A stretch of 64,000 nucleotides of DNA from Candidatus Acetothermia bacterium (GCA_024653345.1 JANLFV010000001.1:124001-188000), one strand, 5' to 3'; shown: positions 16,210-24,868, numbered from the stretch's first letter. The notes: a model not told the origin generated them from the sequence alone. Numbers and translations are program-made.

Positions 16210-17059
16210 CGTTCACACCACCCATCAATCGCTCAATCTCTCCTTGGACTGCCCGTAGAGACGTCTCGGGGGTGGAGGTGCCGCCCGAGATCCCGATCCG
16301 ATGCTTCCCCATCAACCACCTCCTCTCCAGCTGGTTCGGACTCTCTATATGATAGCATCCAGTATAGCGCGCTGCAATCTCGGCGAGCCGGGCGGTGTTA
16401 GAGCTGTTCCGGCCCCCGATTACGAGCATGAGCTCCACCCGGCAGGCCGCCTCCCGGACGGCCTCCTGGCGACGGAGGGTCTCCTGGCAGAGGGTGTTGA
16501 CCGCCTTCAGCTCCCGGACCTGTCTCGCGGCCGCAGCGACCACGGCCGTGAACTGCTCGGGGAGGAGCGTCGTCTGGGAGAGGACTCCCAGGCGATCGCC
16601 CGGCCGGAAGGATAGCTCCTCCGGGGTAAGGACGACCTCCGCCCTCCCGCCGACCGCACCCAGCAGGCCGGCGAGCTCCGGATGCTCCCGGTGGCCGACG
16701 AGCACCAGCCGATAGCCCTCGGCGGCCAGGCGGAGCGCCTCCGAGTGGGCAGCCAGCACCCGGGGACAGGTTCCGTCAACGATCTGGTAGCCTCGCTGCT
16801 TGACCTCTTCCAGGATCTGGGGCGGGAGCCCGTGAGCGCGGATGAGAAACCGCTTGCCAGCCCCCTCAATCGGGAGCTCCTCGAGGCTGGAGACGGTCCT
16901 CAATCCGAGCGCGGCGAGGCGAGCCACCTCTTCCAGGTTATGGATCAGCTCGCCGAAGCAGTAGAGCTGGCCCCGCTCGCGGAGGAGGCGCTCGACCAGC
17001 CCGACAGTCCGCCGCACCCCGGAGCAGAAGCCGTATGGCCGGACCAGCTCGATCTCCAT
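16172..17059 (-). CDS. ispH: 4-hydroxy-3-methylbut-2-enyl diphosphate reductase
   Basis: 295 aa [4Fe-4S] enzyme that makes IPP and DMAPP in the last step of the MEP pathway. The three cluster cysteines are in YGFCSGVRRTV, VDGTCPRV and VNTLCQETLRRQ. Other signatures are IRAHGLPP, VVGHREHPE-like (LVGHREHPEL) and GGRNSSNTARL. The family's ASTP loop reads SGGTSTPETSL. A single base is shared between its start and the plsC stop. IspE is encoded three genes upstream. Confidence 0.95.
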   Translation of the reverse strand: MEIELVRPYGFCSGVRRTVGLVERLLRERGQLYCFGELIHNLEEVARLAALGLRTVSSLEELPIEGAGKRFLIRAHGLPPQILEEVKQRGYQIVDGTCPRVLAAHSEALRLAAEGYRLVLVGHREHPELAGLLGAVGGRAEVVLTPEELSFRPGDRLGVLSQTTLLPEQFTAVVAAAARQVRELKAVNTLCQETLRRQEAVREAACRVELMLVIGGRNSSNTARLAEIAARYTGCYHIESPNQLERRWLMGKHRIGISGGTSTPETSLRAVQGEIERLMGGVNDGKEDGRVRREQ

Positions 17060-17694
17060 CAGCGCCCGTCCCCGGTGTCGATCCGCTCCATCATCATCAG
17101 CGTCAGCCGAGCCTCCCGCTCCCTTCTATCAAGACCAGGTGGAAGTTCTTCAGCCAATTCCTGAAGGCGGAACGGGCGGCCGATGTAGATCTCGGCGCGG
17201 GGGAAGCCGAAGGGATAGCGAGGCGGATAGGGCCCGTGAGTGACGATCTTCACAGGGAGGAGCTTCTGCCCGGTCTTCTCGGCAAACCGGACCACGCCGA
17301 TCTTCGGCGCGGCCCCCTTCGTCGTCCCCTCAGGGAAGATTCCGACGAGCTGGCCTGCTGAGATCGCCTGCAGGACCCGGCGATAATCGGTGGGCCTGAA
17401 GTTCTCGCGGTCGATGGGAATGGCGTAGAGCAAGACGAAGATCCCGATAAGGGGGTTCTCTCGGATCAGGCTCCGCCGGGCCACGAACGAGATCCTCCGC
17501 CGAGCGCCGCAGGCCACGGCGATGATGGGGATATCCCAATAGCTCCGGTGGCGCGCGATGAGGATCGCCCCGTCATCGGGGATCTTCTCGCGGCCCTCGA
17601 CCCGCAAGCGGAAGAGGAGCTTACAAGCGAGCGCAACGACCGCCACGCTCACCAGGTAGAGGAGATCCTTCGCTAGTCTTCCCAGCCGGTTCAT
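17059..17694 (-). CDS. plsC: 1-acyl-sn-glycerol-3-phosphate acyltransferase
   Basis: 211 aa. It acylates lysophosphatidic acid to phosphatidic acid. The catalytic HX4D motif is RHRSYWD, and the substrate motif is FPEGTTKG. An N-terminal hydrophobic segment (LVSVAVVALACKLLF) anchors it in the membrane. The start lies 74 bp inside the 3' end of cmk. The order cmk-plsC-ispH-rpsA matches clusters known from clostridia and other bacteria. Confidence 0.93.
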   Translation of the reverse strand: MNRLGRLAKDLLYLVSVAVVALACKLLFRLRVEGREKIPDDGAILIARHRSYWDIPIIAVACGARRRISFVARRSLIRENPLIGIFVLLYAIPIDRENFRPTDYRRVLQAISAGQLVGIFPEGTTKGAAPKIGVVRFAEKTGQKLLPVKIVTHGPYPPRYPFGFPRAEIYIGRPFRLQELAEELPPGLDRREREARLTLMMMERIDTGDGR

Positions 17695-18310
17695 CTTTTT
17701 CCAAGGCCTCTCTCACCGCCGCGAGGGCTCGTGCAACGACCTCTTCCACACTCAGGCCGTCGGTGGCAATGATGATCGCGTCAGGGGCCGGGTCGAGCCG
17801 ACCGAAGTCGTGGTCCCGCGCGTCTCGTTCTGCCAACTCCTGCTCGACCTCTTCGCGCGAGCCGCCCCGCTCGCGAGCCCGCCGCCTCGCCCGCTCCTCA
17901 AGCGAGGCCTCGAGGAAGATCTTCACTTCTGCCTCGGGGAGGACGACCCGGCCGATGTCCCGCCCCTCCATCACCACATTCCTCCCCTGGGCCAGTTGGC
18001 GTTGCTTCTCGATCAAGAAGGCCCGCACGCTCGGGTCCCTGGCGATCTCCGAGGCGCGGAGGTCCACCTCTTCATTATACAGGTTCGGCGTGACGTCCTC
18101 GCCGTTGAGCAGGACCCGCTCATCTGCCAGGTCAAGCTCCATCCCCTCGAGCGTCAACCCCTGGCACAGACCCCAGGCCACGGCGCGATACATCGAGCCG
18201 GTGTTGATGAACTGAAACCCGAGCCGCCGCGCCAGCAGCCGCCCCACGGTCGTCTTCCCCGACCCGGCGGGGCCGTCGATCGCGATCCAGATGGCCTTAG
18301 CAGCACTCAT
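17621..18310 (-). CDS. cmk: cytidylate kinase
   Basis: 229 aa. It phosphorylates CMP/dCMP. P-loop AIDGPAGSGKTTVGR, the family's FINTGSMYRAVAW, and VVMEGRDIGRVVLP. The C-terminal 25 residues (rich in E, P, G) extend past the usual end and overlap the plsC start. It overlaps ispE by 14 bp. Confidence 0.94.
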   Translation of the reverse strand: MSAAKAIWIAIDGPAGSGKTTVGRLLARRLGFQFINTGSMYRAVAWGLCQGLTLEGMELDLADERVLLNGEDVTPNLYNEEVDLRASEIARDPSVRAFLIEKQRQLAQGRNVVMEGRDIGRVVLPEAEVKIFLEASLEERARRRARERGGSREEVEQELAERDARDHDFGRLDPAPDAIIIATDGLSVEEVVARALAAVREALEKDEPAGKTSEGSPLPGERGGRCARL

Positions 18311-19136
18311 AGCTTCTCTCGATCGTCTCCGTCAAGATGGCCTGGCCGGGGAGGCCGGCCGCCCGCGCGGCCAAGGCTGCGGCCCGCTCCCGCTCGCTGA
18401 AGCCGGCAAACCAAGCGGGCCCGCTCCCGCTCATCCCCCAGAACTCCGCGCTAGCCCCCCGAAGAAAGTCGCGATAGTCCTCAAGCTCCGGGCGGAGAGC
18501 GAGCGCGGCTCGCTGGAGGTCGTTCCTCAGCAGCCCGGGGATGTCGTCACCCGAATCCACGCTCTGATGCCCAATCTTGTCGAACGCGGCGTAGACCTCG
18601 GGAGTGGGGAGGGGAAAGGGCGGGACGAGCAATACGAGATGATACAGCGGTAGCCGAGGGAGCCGCTTCACCCTCTCACCGCGCCCGCTCACGGAGCAGG
18701 TCCCGCCCTCGAAGAAGAAGGGGACATCGCTCCCGAGCTCCAGGCCCAGGGCCTTCAGCTCATCCTTCCCGAAGCCCAGGCCCAACAGCTCATTGAGCCC
18801 GGCGAGCGTGGCCGCGCCGTCGCTGCTCGCGCCGCCCAAGCCCGCGCCGGCGGGGATGCCCTTCGATAGGCGGATGTGGACCCCCTTTCGGCAGCCGGCT
18901 CGCTCCAAGATCAGCCGGGCCGCACGATAGGCGAGGTTCTCCGCGGCGGGCAGGCCCAGGTCCGGCTCGACCTCCAGGGTCACCCCCTCCGCCCCAGGCC
19001 GGGGCTCGAGCACCAGCTCGTCGGCGAGAGAGATGCTCTGCATCACAGTCTGGATCTGGTGGTAGCCGTCCTCTCGCCTTCCGAGGACCCTCAGGCCGAG
19101 GTTAGTCTTGGCATAGGCCCGGATGCGCACGCGCAT
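18297..19136 (-). CDS. ispE: 4-diphosphocytidyl-2-C-methyl-D-erythritol kinase
   Basis: 279 aa GHMP kinase of the MEP isoprenoid pathway. N-terminal AYAKTNLGLRVLGRREDGYH and the ATP loop PAGAGLGGASSDGAA are diagnostic. I place the start at ATG 19136, which has GAGGTGG 6 nt upstream; an open extension of 14 codons upstream lies within hutI and lacks homology. The start is 35 bp inside the 3' end of hutI, so translation may be coupled to it. Confidence 0.93.
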   Translation of the reverse strand: MRVRIRAYAKTNLGLRVLGRREDGYHQIQTVMQSISLADELVLEPRPGAEGVTLEVEPDLGLPAAENLAYRAARLILERAGCRKGVHIRLSKGIPAGAGLGGASSDGAATLAGLNELLGLGFGKDELKALGLELGSDVPFFFEGGTCSVSGRGERVKRLPRLPLYHLVLLVPPFPLPTPEVYAAFDKIGHQSVDSGDDIPGLLRNDLQRAALALRPELEDYRDFLRGASAEFWGMSGSGPAWFAGFSERERAAALAARAAGLPGQAILTETIERSYECC

Positions 19137-20313
19137 AGACCACCTCGCCCCGCTTGAGGACATACTTGACCAAGTCATGGCCGAGGAAGTAGGAGATCTG
19201 CCTGTAGCTCTTAAGGTCCAGGACCACGAGGTCGGCGAGCTTCCCTGGGGCGATCACCCCCCGATCCTCGAGGGCCAAAGCCCGGGCCGCGTTCCGCGTC
19301 GCGGCGATGAGGGCCTCCTCGACGGTCATCCCCATCTTCATGACCGTCAGGGCGATGATGAAGAGCATCGAGTTGATCAGGCAGGTTCCGGGGTTGAAGT
19401 CCGTGGCCAAGGCCACGGGGAGCCCGGCGGCCAGCATCTTCCTGGCAGGAGCGTATTCGGCGTTCAGGGTGAAGGGTGTCCCCGGCAAGAGCACGGGGAT
19501 CACGCCCGCCTCCCTCAGCCGTGCGATCCCCTCGTCCGAGACCTTCAGGAGATGGTCGGCCGAGACGGCCCCCAGCTCGGCCGCGAGCTCCGCCCCGCCG
19601 GAATTCTGGAATTCATCGGCATGGAGCTTGAGCTTTAGCCCCGCGGCGCGGCAGGCCGACAAGATCTTGCGGCTCTCCTCGACGGAGAAGAAGCCCGGCT
19701 CGCAGAAGACATCGCAGAACTCTGCCAGGCCCGCGCTCTTGACCTTGGGGATCATGGCGAGCACTTCCTCGAGATACTCCGAGCTGCCCTTCCCCTCGGG
19801 GAGGGCGTGGGCCCCGAGGAAGGTCGGGACGAGGTCGAGCGGTAGATCTTCGTTCAGTCGCTTGATCACCCGGAGCAGCTTCAGCTCGTTCTCCAGGTCG
19901 AGGCCGTAGCCGCTCTTCACCTCGACGGTCGTGGTGCCGGAGCGGAGCATCTCGAGCAGGAAGTGCCGGCCATTCCGGTAGAGCTCCTCTTCGCTCGCCG
20001 CCCGGACCGCCGCGACGGTCGCCCGGATCCCCCCGGAGGTGTAGCGCTCGCCGCGGCAGCGCCTCAGGAACTCCTCCTCCCTCGTCCCGGCGAAGACCGC
20101 GTGGGTGTGGGGATCGACCAGGCCGGGGAGGACCACGCCCCCTTCAACATCCAGCACCTTGCGGCCCCGGAGGGGCGGGGCCTCCTCCAGCGGCCCGAGC
20201 GCGGCGATCCTCCCCTCGTTAATCCGGATATAGCAATCCTCGAGGACCACGAGCTCCGGCCCCTGGACTTGAGGGGTGATGAGCTGGCCGATCCCGGTGA
20301 TCAAGAGCTCCAC
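19102..20313 (-). CDS. hutI: imidazolonepropionase
   Basis: About 403 aa metal-dependent amidohydrolase of histidine breakdown, turning imidazolonepropionate into N-formimino-L-glutamate. Motifs: PGLVDPHTHAVFAG with the HxH metal ligands, RCRGERYTSGGI, VEVKSGYGLD, KLHADEF and ALATDFNPGT. I place the start at GTG 20313: a TTGCGC-16-CATAAT promoter ends 9 nt before it, so the open frame further upstream would not be transcribed. It is divergent from hutH. HutU and the final hydrolase are not in the window. Confidence 0.9.
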   Translation of the reverse strand: MELLITGIGQLITPQVQGPELVVLEDCYIRINEGRIAALGPLEEAPPLRGRKVLDVEGGVVLPGLVDPHTHAVFAGTREEEFLRRCRGERYTSGGIRATVAAVRAASEEELYRNGRHFLLEMLRSGTTTVEVKSGYGLDLENELKLLRVIKRLNEDLPLDLVPTFLGAHALPEGKGSSEYLEEVLAMIPKVKSAGLAEFCDVFCEPGFFSVEESRKILSACRAAGLKLKLHADEFQNSGGAELAAELGAVSADHLLKVSDEGIARLREAGVIPVLLPGTPFTLNAEYAPARKMLAAGLPVALATDFNPGTCLINSMLFIIALTVMKMGMTVEEALIAATRNAARALALEDRGVIAPGKLADLVVLDLKSYRQISYFLGHDLVKYVLKRGEVVYARAHPGLCQD

Positions 20314-20322
20314 AGCTCGAAT

Positions 20323-20350
20323 ATTATGTGAAGGGCGCACCAGTGCGCAA
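20323..20350 (-). promoter_or_regulatory. hutI promoter, leaderless type
   Basis: Minus strand: TTGCGC (20350-20345), a 16-bp spacer and CATAAT (20328-20323). The GTG start is 9 nt after the -10 box. Confidence 0.55.
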
Positions 20351-20361
20351 GGGGCCAAGGG

Positions 20362-20390
20362 TTGCAGCCCGGCGGCTAGGCCGCTATATT
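20362..20390 (+). promoter_or_regulatory. hutH promoter with very short leader
   Basis: TTGCAG (20362-20367), a 17-bp spacer and TATATT (20385-20390). The ATG at 20404 is 13 nt downstream, leaving room for only a few leader bases. It lies back to back with the hutI promoter. Confidence 0.55.
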
Positions 20391-20403
20391 CAAAAGCAGG
20401 CGA

Positions 20404-21891
20404 ATGGCGAAAGCGGCGGTCGAGCTGGAGCTGGACGGGGCCGGGCTGACGGTCGAGGCCGCAGAGGAGGTGGTCTTCGGCCTCCGTGAGGTCAGGCCGA
20501 CGGAGGCGAGCCTCGCGCGGGTCGAGCAGGCCTACCGGGCCTTATGCGCCGCCCTCGCCCGCGGCGAGCGGATTTACGGGGTGAACACGGGCTTCGGAAA
20601 GCTGAGCGAGGTTCTCATCCCCCAAGAGAGGCAACCGAAGCTGCAAGAGAACTTGCTGAGGAGCCATGCCGTCGGGGTCGGTGAGCCCCTCCCCGATGCT
20701 GCCAGTCGCGCGGCCCTGCTCTTCCGGCTCAATTCGCTCCTTCTTGGCCATTCCGGTGTCCGGCCCAAGGTCATCGCCTACCTCGTCGCGCTCCTGAACC
20801 GGCGGGGCTATCCCCTGATCCCGGCCAGGGGGTCGGTCGGGGCCTCCGGCGACCTCGCGCCCTTGGCCCACCTCGCCTTGATCCTGATCGGCGAGGGCCA
20901 GGCCAAGCTCGACGGCCAGCTCCTGCCAGGGCGGGAGGTCCTGCGGCGGCTGGGGCTCGAGCCGCTCGAGCTCGAGCCGAAGGAGGGGCTGGCCCTGATC
21001 AACGGGACCCAGGTCTCGCTGGCCGTGGGCTTTGTCGCCTTCGTCCGGGCTTGGCGGCTCCTCGAGGCCGCGACCCTCCTCTCCGCGATGGCCCTCGAGG
21101 CCTACGGCGGTCAGATCGGCCCCTACGATGAGCAACTCCACCGGGCCCGACCCCATCCGGGACAACTCGCGGTCGCGGCCCGGATCAGTGAACTGCTCCA
21201 GGGAAGCGGCCTGGTAGACAGCAACGGTGCCGTCCAAGACCCCTACTCGCTGCGCTGCGTCCCCCAGATCCTGGGAGCCTCGTCCGACGCTCTTGGGTTC
21301 GTGGAGCGAACGCTCGAGCTCGAGATGAACTCCGCAACTGATAATCCCCTTGTCTTCCCCGAGACCGGCCAGATCCTCTCCGGTGGGAACTTCCACGGCG
21401 AGCCCTTGGCCCTGGCCTTCGAGCTCTTGGCCCAGGCCACGGCCGAGATCGGGGCCCTCGCCGAGCGCCAGCTCAATCTGCTGTTGAATGCCCCGGGGCT
21501 CCCGCCGTTCTTGGCTGAAGAGCCCGGCTCGAACTCCGGGTTGATGATGGTCCAATACACCGCCGCGGCCCTGGTGAGCGAGAACAAGGTCCTGGCCCAC
21601 CCCGCGGCTGTGGACTCGATCCCCACCTCCGGAGGGGTCGAGGACCACAACAGCCTCTGCTCCGTCTCGGCCCAGAAGGCCCTCGAGATCGCCGAGAATG
21701 TCGAGCAGATCCTCGCGCTCGAGCTCCTGGCCCTCGCCCAGGCCCTCGACTTCCGCGAGAACTCGAAGATGGCGCCGGCCACGAGGGGGGCCTACGAGCG
21801 GGTCCGGGCCGCGATTCCCCATCTCACCGAGGACCGGGTGATGCAGGAGGACATCCAGCGAGCCCTTGGGCTCATCCGGGAGGGGCTATGA
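20404..21891 (+). CDS. hutH: histidine ammonia-lyase
   Basis: 495 aa. It deaminates histidine to urocanate, the first step of histidine use. The MIO cofactor motif is intact in GSVGASGDLAPLAHLAL (Ala-Ser-Gly cyclises). YGVNTGFGKLS, SLRCVPQILGA and the FHGEPLA region also match the family. The product feeds the pathway that includes the divergently transcribed hutI. Its stop overlaps the era start by 4 bp, an unusual partnership of a catabolic gene with a ribosome-assembly GTPase. Confidence 0.96.
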   Translation: MAKAAVELELDGAGLTVEAAEEVVFGLREVRPTEASLARVEQAYRALCAALARGERIYGVNTGFGKLSEVLIPQERQPKLQENLLRSHAVGVGEPLPDAASRAALLFRLNSLLLGHSGVRPKVIAYLVALLNRRGYPLIPARGSVGASGDLAPLAHLALILIGEGQAKLDGQLLPGREVLRRLGLEPLELEPKEGLALINGTQVSLAVGFVAFVRAWRLLEAATLLSAMALEAYGGQIGPYDEQLHRARPHPGQLAVAARISELLQGSGLVDSNGAVQDPYSLRCVPQILGASSDALGFVERTLELEMNSATDNPLVFPETGQILSGGNFHGEPLALAFELLAQATAEIGALAERQLNLLLNAPGLPPFLAEEPGSNSGLMMVQYTAAALVSENKVLAHPAAVDSIPTSGGVEDHNSLCSVSAQKALEIAENVEQILALELLALAQALDFRENSKMAPATRGAYERVRAAIPHLTEDRVMQEDIQRALGLIREGL

Positions 21892-22778
21892 AGTCCGGGT
21901 TCGTCGGTGTCCTCGGCCAGACGAATGTCGGGAAGTCGACCTTCATCAACGCAATCTTAGGGCGGAAGGTCGTGATCGTCTCGGAAAAGATCCAGACCAC
22001 AAGGAACCGGATCCGCTGCATCTACAACGATGAGGAGTCCCAGGTCATCTTGGTCGACACCCCCGGACTCCACAAGCCGGTGAACCGGCTGAGCAACTAC
22101 CTCCTCCAGCAGGCCTACGGGGCGCTTCAGGGGCTGGACCTGCTCTTGTATATGGTCGAGCCGTGGGTCGAGGTCCAGCCCTACGACCGTGAGGTCTTCA
22201 AGCGGCTACGGGAGATGAAGCCCCAGCCCCCGGCGATCCTCCTGGTGAACAAGATCGACCGGGCCAAGGGGAACGAGGTCCCCGAGACGCTCAAGAACTA
22301 CGGCGAGCTCGGGCTCTTCAAGGAGCTGGTCCCGATCTCCTGCAAGGAGAGGATCAACCTCGGTATAGCGCTGAAATTGGTGAAGGAGAACCTCCCCGAG
22401 GGGCCGGCCTACTTCCCGAAAGAGGAGCTGACCGACCGCTCGGAGGAGTTCCTGATCGCGGAGTTCGTGCGGGAGCAGATCTTCCAGTTGACCTACCAGG
22501 AGGTCCCCTACTCCACGGCCGTGGAGGTGGTCGAGCTCCGCGAGCGCGAAGAAGATCACCTGATCGAGATCTATGCCGACATCTACGTGGCGCGGGACTC
22601 TCAGAAGGGGATCCTGGTGGGCGAGGGCGGAAGGATGATCCGCGAGATCGGGGCCCGCGCGCGAAAGGAGATCGAGCGCCTCCTGGGAGCCCATGTCTAC
22701 CTCGATCTGCGGGTCAAGGTCCGAAAGGACTGGGTGGAGGACGAGCGCCAGATCGTCCGCCTGGTCGGGCAGGATTGA
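21888..22778 (+). CDS. era: GTPase Era
   Basis: 296 aa, normal for Era, which binds 16S rRNA and helps 30S assembly. G1 GQTNVGKST, G2 region KIQTTRNRI, G3 DTPGLH, G4 NKID and a C-terminal KH domain with GILVGEGGRMIREIG are all present. Translation probably couples to hutH through the shared ATGA. RecO, often near era in bacteria, lies 2.8 kb downstream in the same direction. Confidence 0.96.
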   Translation: MKSGFVGVLGQTNVGKSTFINAILGRKVVIVSEKIQTTRNRIRCIYNDEESQVILVDTPGLHKPVNRLSNYLLQQAYGALQGLDLLLYMVEPWVEVQPYDREVFKRLREMKPQPPAILLVNKIDRAKGNEVPETLKNYGELGLFKELVPISCKERINLGIALKLVKENLPEGPAYFPKEELTDRSEEFLIAEFVREQIFQLTYQEVPYSTAVEVVELREREEDHLIEIYADIYVARDSQKGILVGEGGRMIREIGARARKEIERLLGAHVYLDLRVKVRKDWVEDERQIVRLVGQD

Positions 22779-22821
22779 GCGAAGCAGTTGGCTAAGTTGA
22801 GCGGTGGAAAAGGCCGACTGA

Positions 22822-22841
22822 GAGTTGTATCATGACAACTC
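22822..22841. promoter_or_regulatory. 7-bp palindrome ahead of the GNAT gene
   Basis: GAGTTGT, six bases, ACAACTC, ending 9 bp before the ATG. It could be an operator or a weak hairpin between era and the next operon. A TATCAT box overlaps it, but no -35 was found. Confidence 0.4.
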
Positions 22842-22850
22842 GCGTGAGGG

Positions 22851-23753
22851 ATGATTGAGATCACGCCGATCACTGACCTGGCCGGGCTTCGGGAGTGCGA
22901 GCGCCTCCAGCGGGAGATCTGGGGCTTCAGCGAACAAGCGGTCGTCCCGGATCATCTGATGCTCACGGCGATCCGCAGTGGCGGGTGTCTGCTCGGGGCC
23001 TACGATGGGACCAGCCTCGTGGGGTTCGCCTTCAGCTTCGTCGGGCTCGAGCGCGGGCGGCCGAAGCATGCCTCGCTCATGGCCGGCGTCCTTCCCCAAG
23101 CCCGCTACCGCGGGGTCGGCTACAAGCTGAAGCTGGCCCAGCGGGAGTTCGCCCTCGAGCAGGGGATCGAGCTGATCACCTGGACCTTCGACCCGCTCCA
23201 GAGCGCGAACGCCCACTTCAACTTCAAGAAGCTGGGGGTGATCTCCCGCCGGTATGAGGAGAACTACTACGGCGACATGCGGGACCGGCTCAACCGGGGC
23301 CTGCCGAGCGACCGCCTCATCGTCGAGTGGTGGCTCACCTCCCCCAGGGTCGAGGCCCGGCTCAAGCTCGCGGGGCGCTACCCCCTCCCCTCGGTCGAGG
23401 CCCTCCTCGCCCAGGGCGCGGAGGTGGTGAACCGGACCGAGCTGGCCCTCCTCTCCCCCTCAAGGGGGGAGGGCCAGGGAGAGGGTGCTCAACTTGAGGA
23501 GGGCTTCCGAGTCAACCTCGATTATCGGCTCGACCTGGAAAGCGCGAAGCTCCTCCTCGAGATCCCCACCAATACCCCGGAGATGCGGGAAAGGGCCCCA
23601 GAGCTGGCGAGCCGCTGGCGGCTCGAGACTCGCCCGGTCTTCGAGCACTACCTGTCTCGAGGGTATCTCGTCTCGGAGTTCATCCTGGAGGGAGGAAGGG
23701 GCTTCTACCTCCTCGAGCGGGCCTCGCCCGAGGAGCTCCTCTCCCGGAGATGA
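22851..23753 (+). CDS. GNAT acetyl/succinyltransferase (COG3375-like)
   Basis: 300 aa. The N-terminal 165 residues form a GNAT fold (CERLQREIWGF, SLMAGVLPQARYRGVGYKLK, LITWTFDPLQSANAHFNF) like the predicted acyltransferases found beside N-acylamino-acid racemases. In Geobacillus such a pair was shown to succinylate D-amino acids and then racemise the N-succinyl product. That fits here, as the next gene is a racemase overlapping by 4 bp. Around 23446-23490 the coding sequence contains a GC-rich hairpin translated as LLSPSRGEGQGEG, which looks like an inserted repetitive element kept in frame between two halves of the protein. Confidence 0.82.
   Translation: MIEITPITDLAGLRECERLQREIWGFSEQAVVPDHLMLTAIRSGGCLLGAYDGTSLVGFAFSFVGLERGRPKHASLMAGVLPQARYRGVGYKLKLAQREFALEQGIELITWTFDPLQSANAHFNFKKLGVISRRYEENYYGDMRDRLNRGLPSDRLIVEWWLTSPRVEARLKLAGRYPLPSVEALLAQGAEVVNRTELALLSPSRGEGQGEGAQLEEGFRVNLDYRLDLESAKLLLEIPTNTPEMRERAPELASRWRLETRPVFEHYLSRGYLVSEFILEGGRGFYLLERASPEELLSRR
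23451..23488. repeat. REP-like palindrome inside a coding region
   Basis: CTCTCCCCC and GGGGGAGGG form a 9-position stem (one G-U) around a 5-nt loop, followed by CCAGGGAGAGGG. The same style of CCCTCCC/GGGAGGG palindrome is present between recO and the aldehyde dehydrogenase gene. Confidence 0.5.
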
Positions 23754-24868
23754 GGCTCAAGATCGAGATCGAGCGGGCCGAGCTACGGCTGATCGAGCTC
23801 CGGCTGGTCCAGCCGTTCGAGACCAGCTTCGGGCGGGAGGAGGAGCGGCCAGCCCTCATCGTCGCCCTATACAGCGATGGGGCGGTCGGGTGGGGCGAGT
23901 GCGTCGCCTCGAGCGGGCCGTGGTATTCCTACGAGACGGCCACGACCGCCTGGCATGTGCTCGAGGAGTTCCTGCTCCCGAGGGTCTTGCATCAGGAGCT
24001 GGACGGGCCGCAAGCCCTTTGGGCCCAGCTGGCCCCGGTCCGCGGCCACAACATGGCCAAGGCGGCCCTGGAGATGGCCTTCTGGGACCTCTGGGCCAAG
24101 CTTAAGGGGGTCTCGCTCGCCCACCTCCTCGGGGGGACCAAGGAGCGGGTCGAAAGCGGGGTCTCGCTCGGGATCAAAAGGACGATCCCCGAGCTCTTGG
24201 AGGAGATCGCCCGCCGCTTAGAGGAGGGCTATCCCCGGATCAAGCTCAAGATCAAGCCCGGCTGGGACCTAAAAGTCCTGGAGCAGGTCCGGGCCCATTT
24301 CCCGGACATCAAGCTCCAGGTGGACGCGAACGCGGCCTACACCCTCGCGGACCTCCCGCTCCTCAAGGGGCTCGACCGCTTCGGGCTCCTGATGGTCGAG
24401 CAGCCCTTCGCCTACGACGACCTGGTGGACCACGCCGCGCTCCAGCGGGAGCTTGAGACCCCGATCTGCCTCGACGAAAGCATCCCCTCGCTCAATGCGG
24501 CCAAGGCGGCCCTGGCCCTCGGAAGCTGCAGGATCATCAACATCAAGCCGGGGAGGGTCGGGGGCCTCACCCAGGCGATTGCCATTCACGACTATTGCCG
24601 GGAAAGGGGGCTCCCGGTCTGGTGCGGCGGGATGCTCGAGACCGGGATCGGAAGGGCCCACAATGTGGCCCTGGCCTCGCTTCCGGGCTTCTCCCTCCCG
24701 AACGACCTCTCGGCGAGCAGGCGCTACTGGGAGCATGATATAATCGAGCCGGAGTTCGAGCTGAACGAGGACGGGACGATCTCCGTCCCCAAGAGGCCGG
24801 GGATCGGGGTCGAGGTTCTCAAGGAGCGGCTCGAGGCGGCCACCCTCAGGGTGAGGAGCTACAAATGA
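23750..24868 (+). CDS. N-acylamino-acid racemase / o-succinylbenzoate synthase family enzyme
   Basis: 372 aa enolase-superfamily enzyme of the MenC (NSAR/OSBS) group. Catalytic features: the KxK motif in IKLKIKPG, metal ligands in DANAAY, VEQPF and LDESI, and the opposite Lys in INIKPGRVGG. The 20s loop (PFETSFG) also matches. No other menaquinone gene is in the window, while a GNAT partner is directly upstream, so racemisation of N-succinylamino acids (D to L) is more likely than menaquinone synthesis. OSBS side activity cannot be excluded. An L-desuccinylase was not seen nearby. It overlaps both neighbours by 4 bp. Confidence 0.85.
   Translation: MRLKIEIERAELRLIELRLVQPFETSFGREEERPALIVALYSDGAVGWGECVASSGPWYSYETATTAWHVLEEFLLPRVLHQELDGPQALWAQLAPVRGHNMAKAALEMAFWDLWAKLKGVSLAHLLGGTKERVESGVSLGIKRTIPELLEEIARRLEEGYPRIKLKIKPGWDLKVLEQVRAHFPDIKLQVDANAAYTLADLPLLKGLDRFGLLMVEQPFAYDDLVDHAALQRELETPICLDESIPSLNAAKAALALGSCRIINIKPGRVGGLTQAIAIHDYCRERGLPVWCGGMLETGIGRAHNVALASLPGFSLPNDLSASRRYWEHDIIEPEFELNEDGTISVPKRPGIGVEVLKERLEAATLRVRSYK

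Noticed and set aside
15196-16401. 401-codon plus-strand frame over rpsA/ispH
   Set aside because: Antisense to the six-S1-domain protein and IspH.
20314-20358. Upstream start for hutI
   Set aside because: The promoter at 20323-20350 lies inside this stretch, so it is not transcribed, and it lacks homology.
20542-21822. 426-codon antisense frame in hutH
   Set aside because: hutH is unmistakable on the plus strand; the antisense frame reflects GC-rich third positions.
23750-24868. Assignment as menaquinone MenC
   Set aside because: No other men gene is in the window and the GNAT partner favours an N-acylamino-acid racemase; left as family-level.
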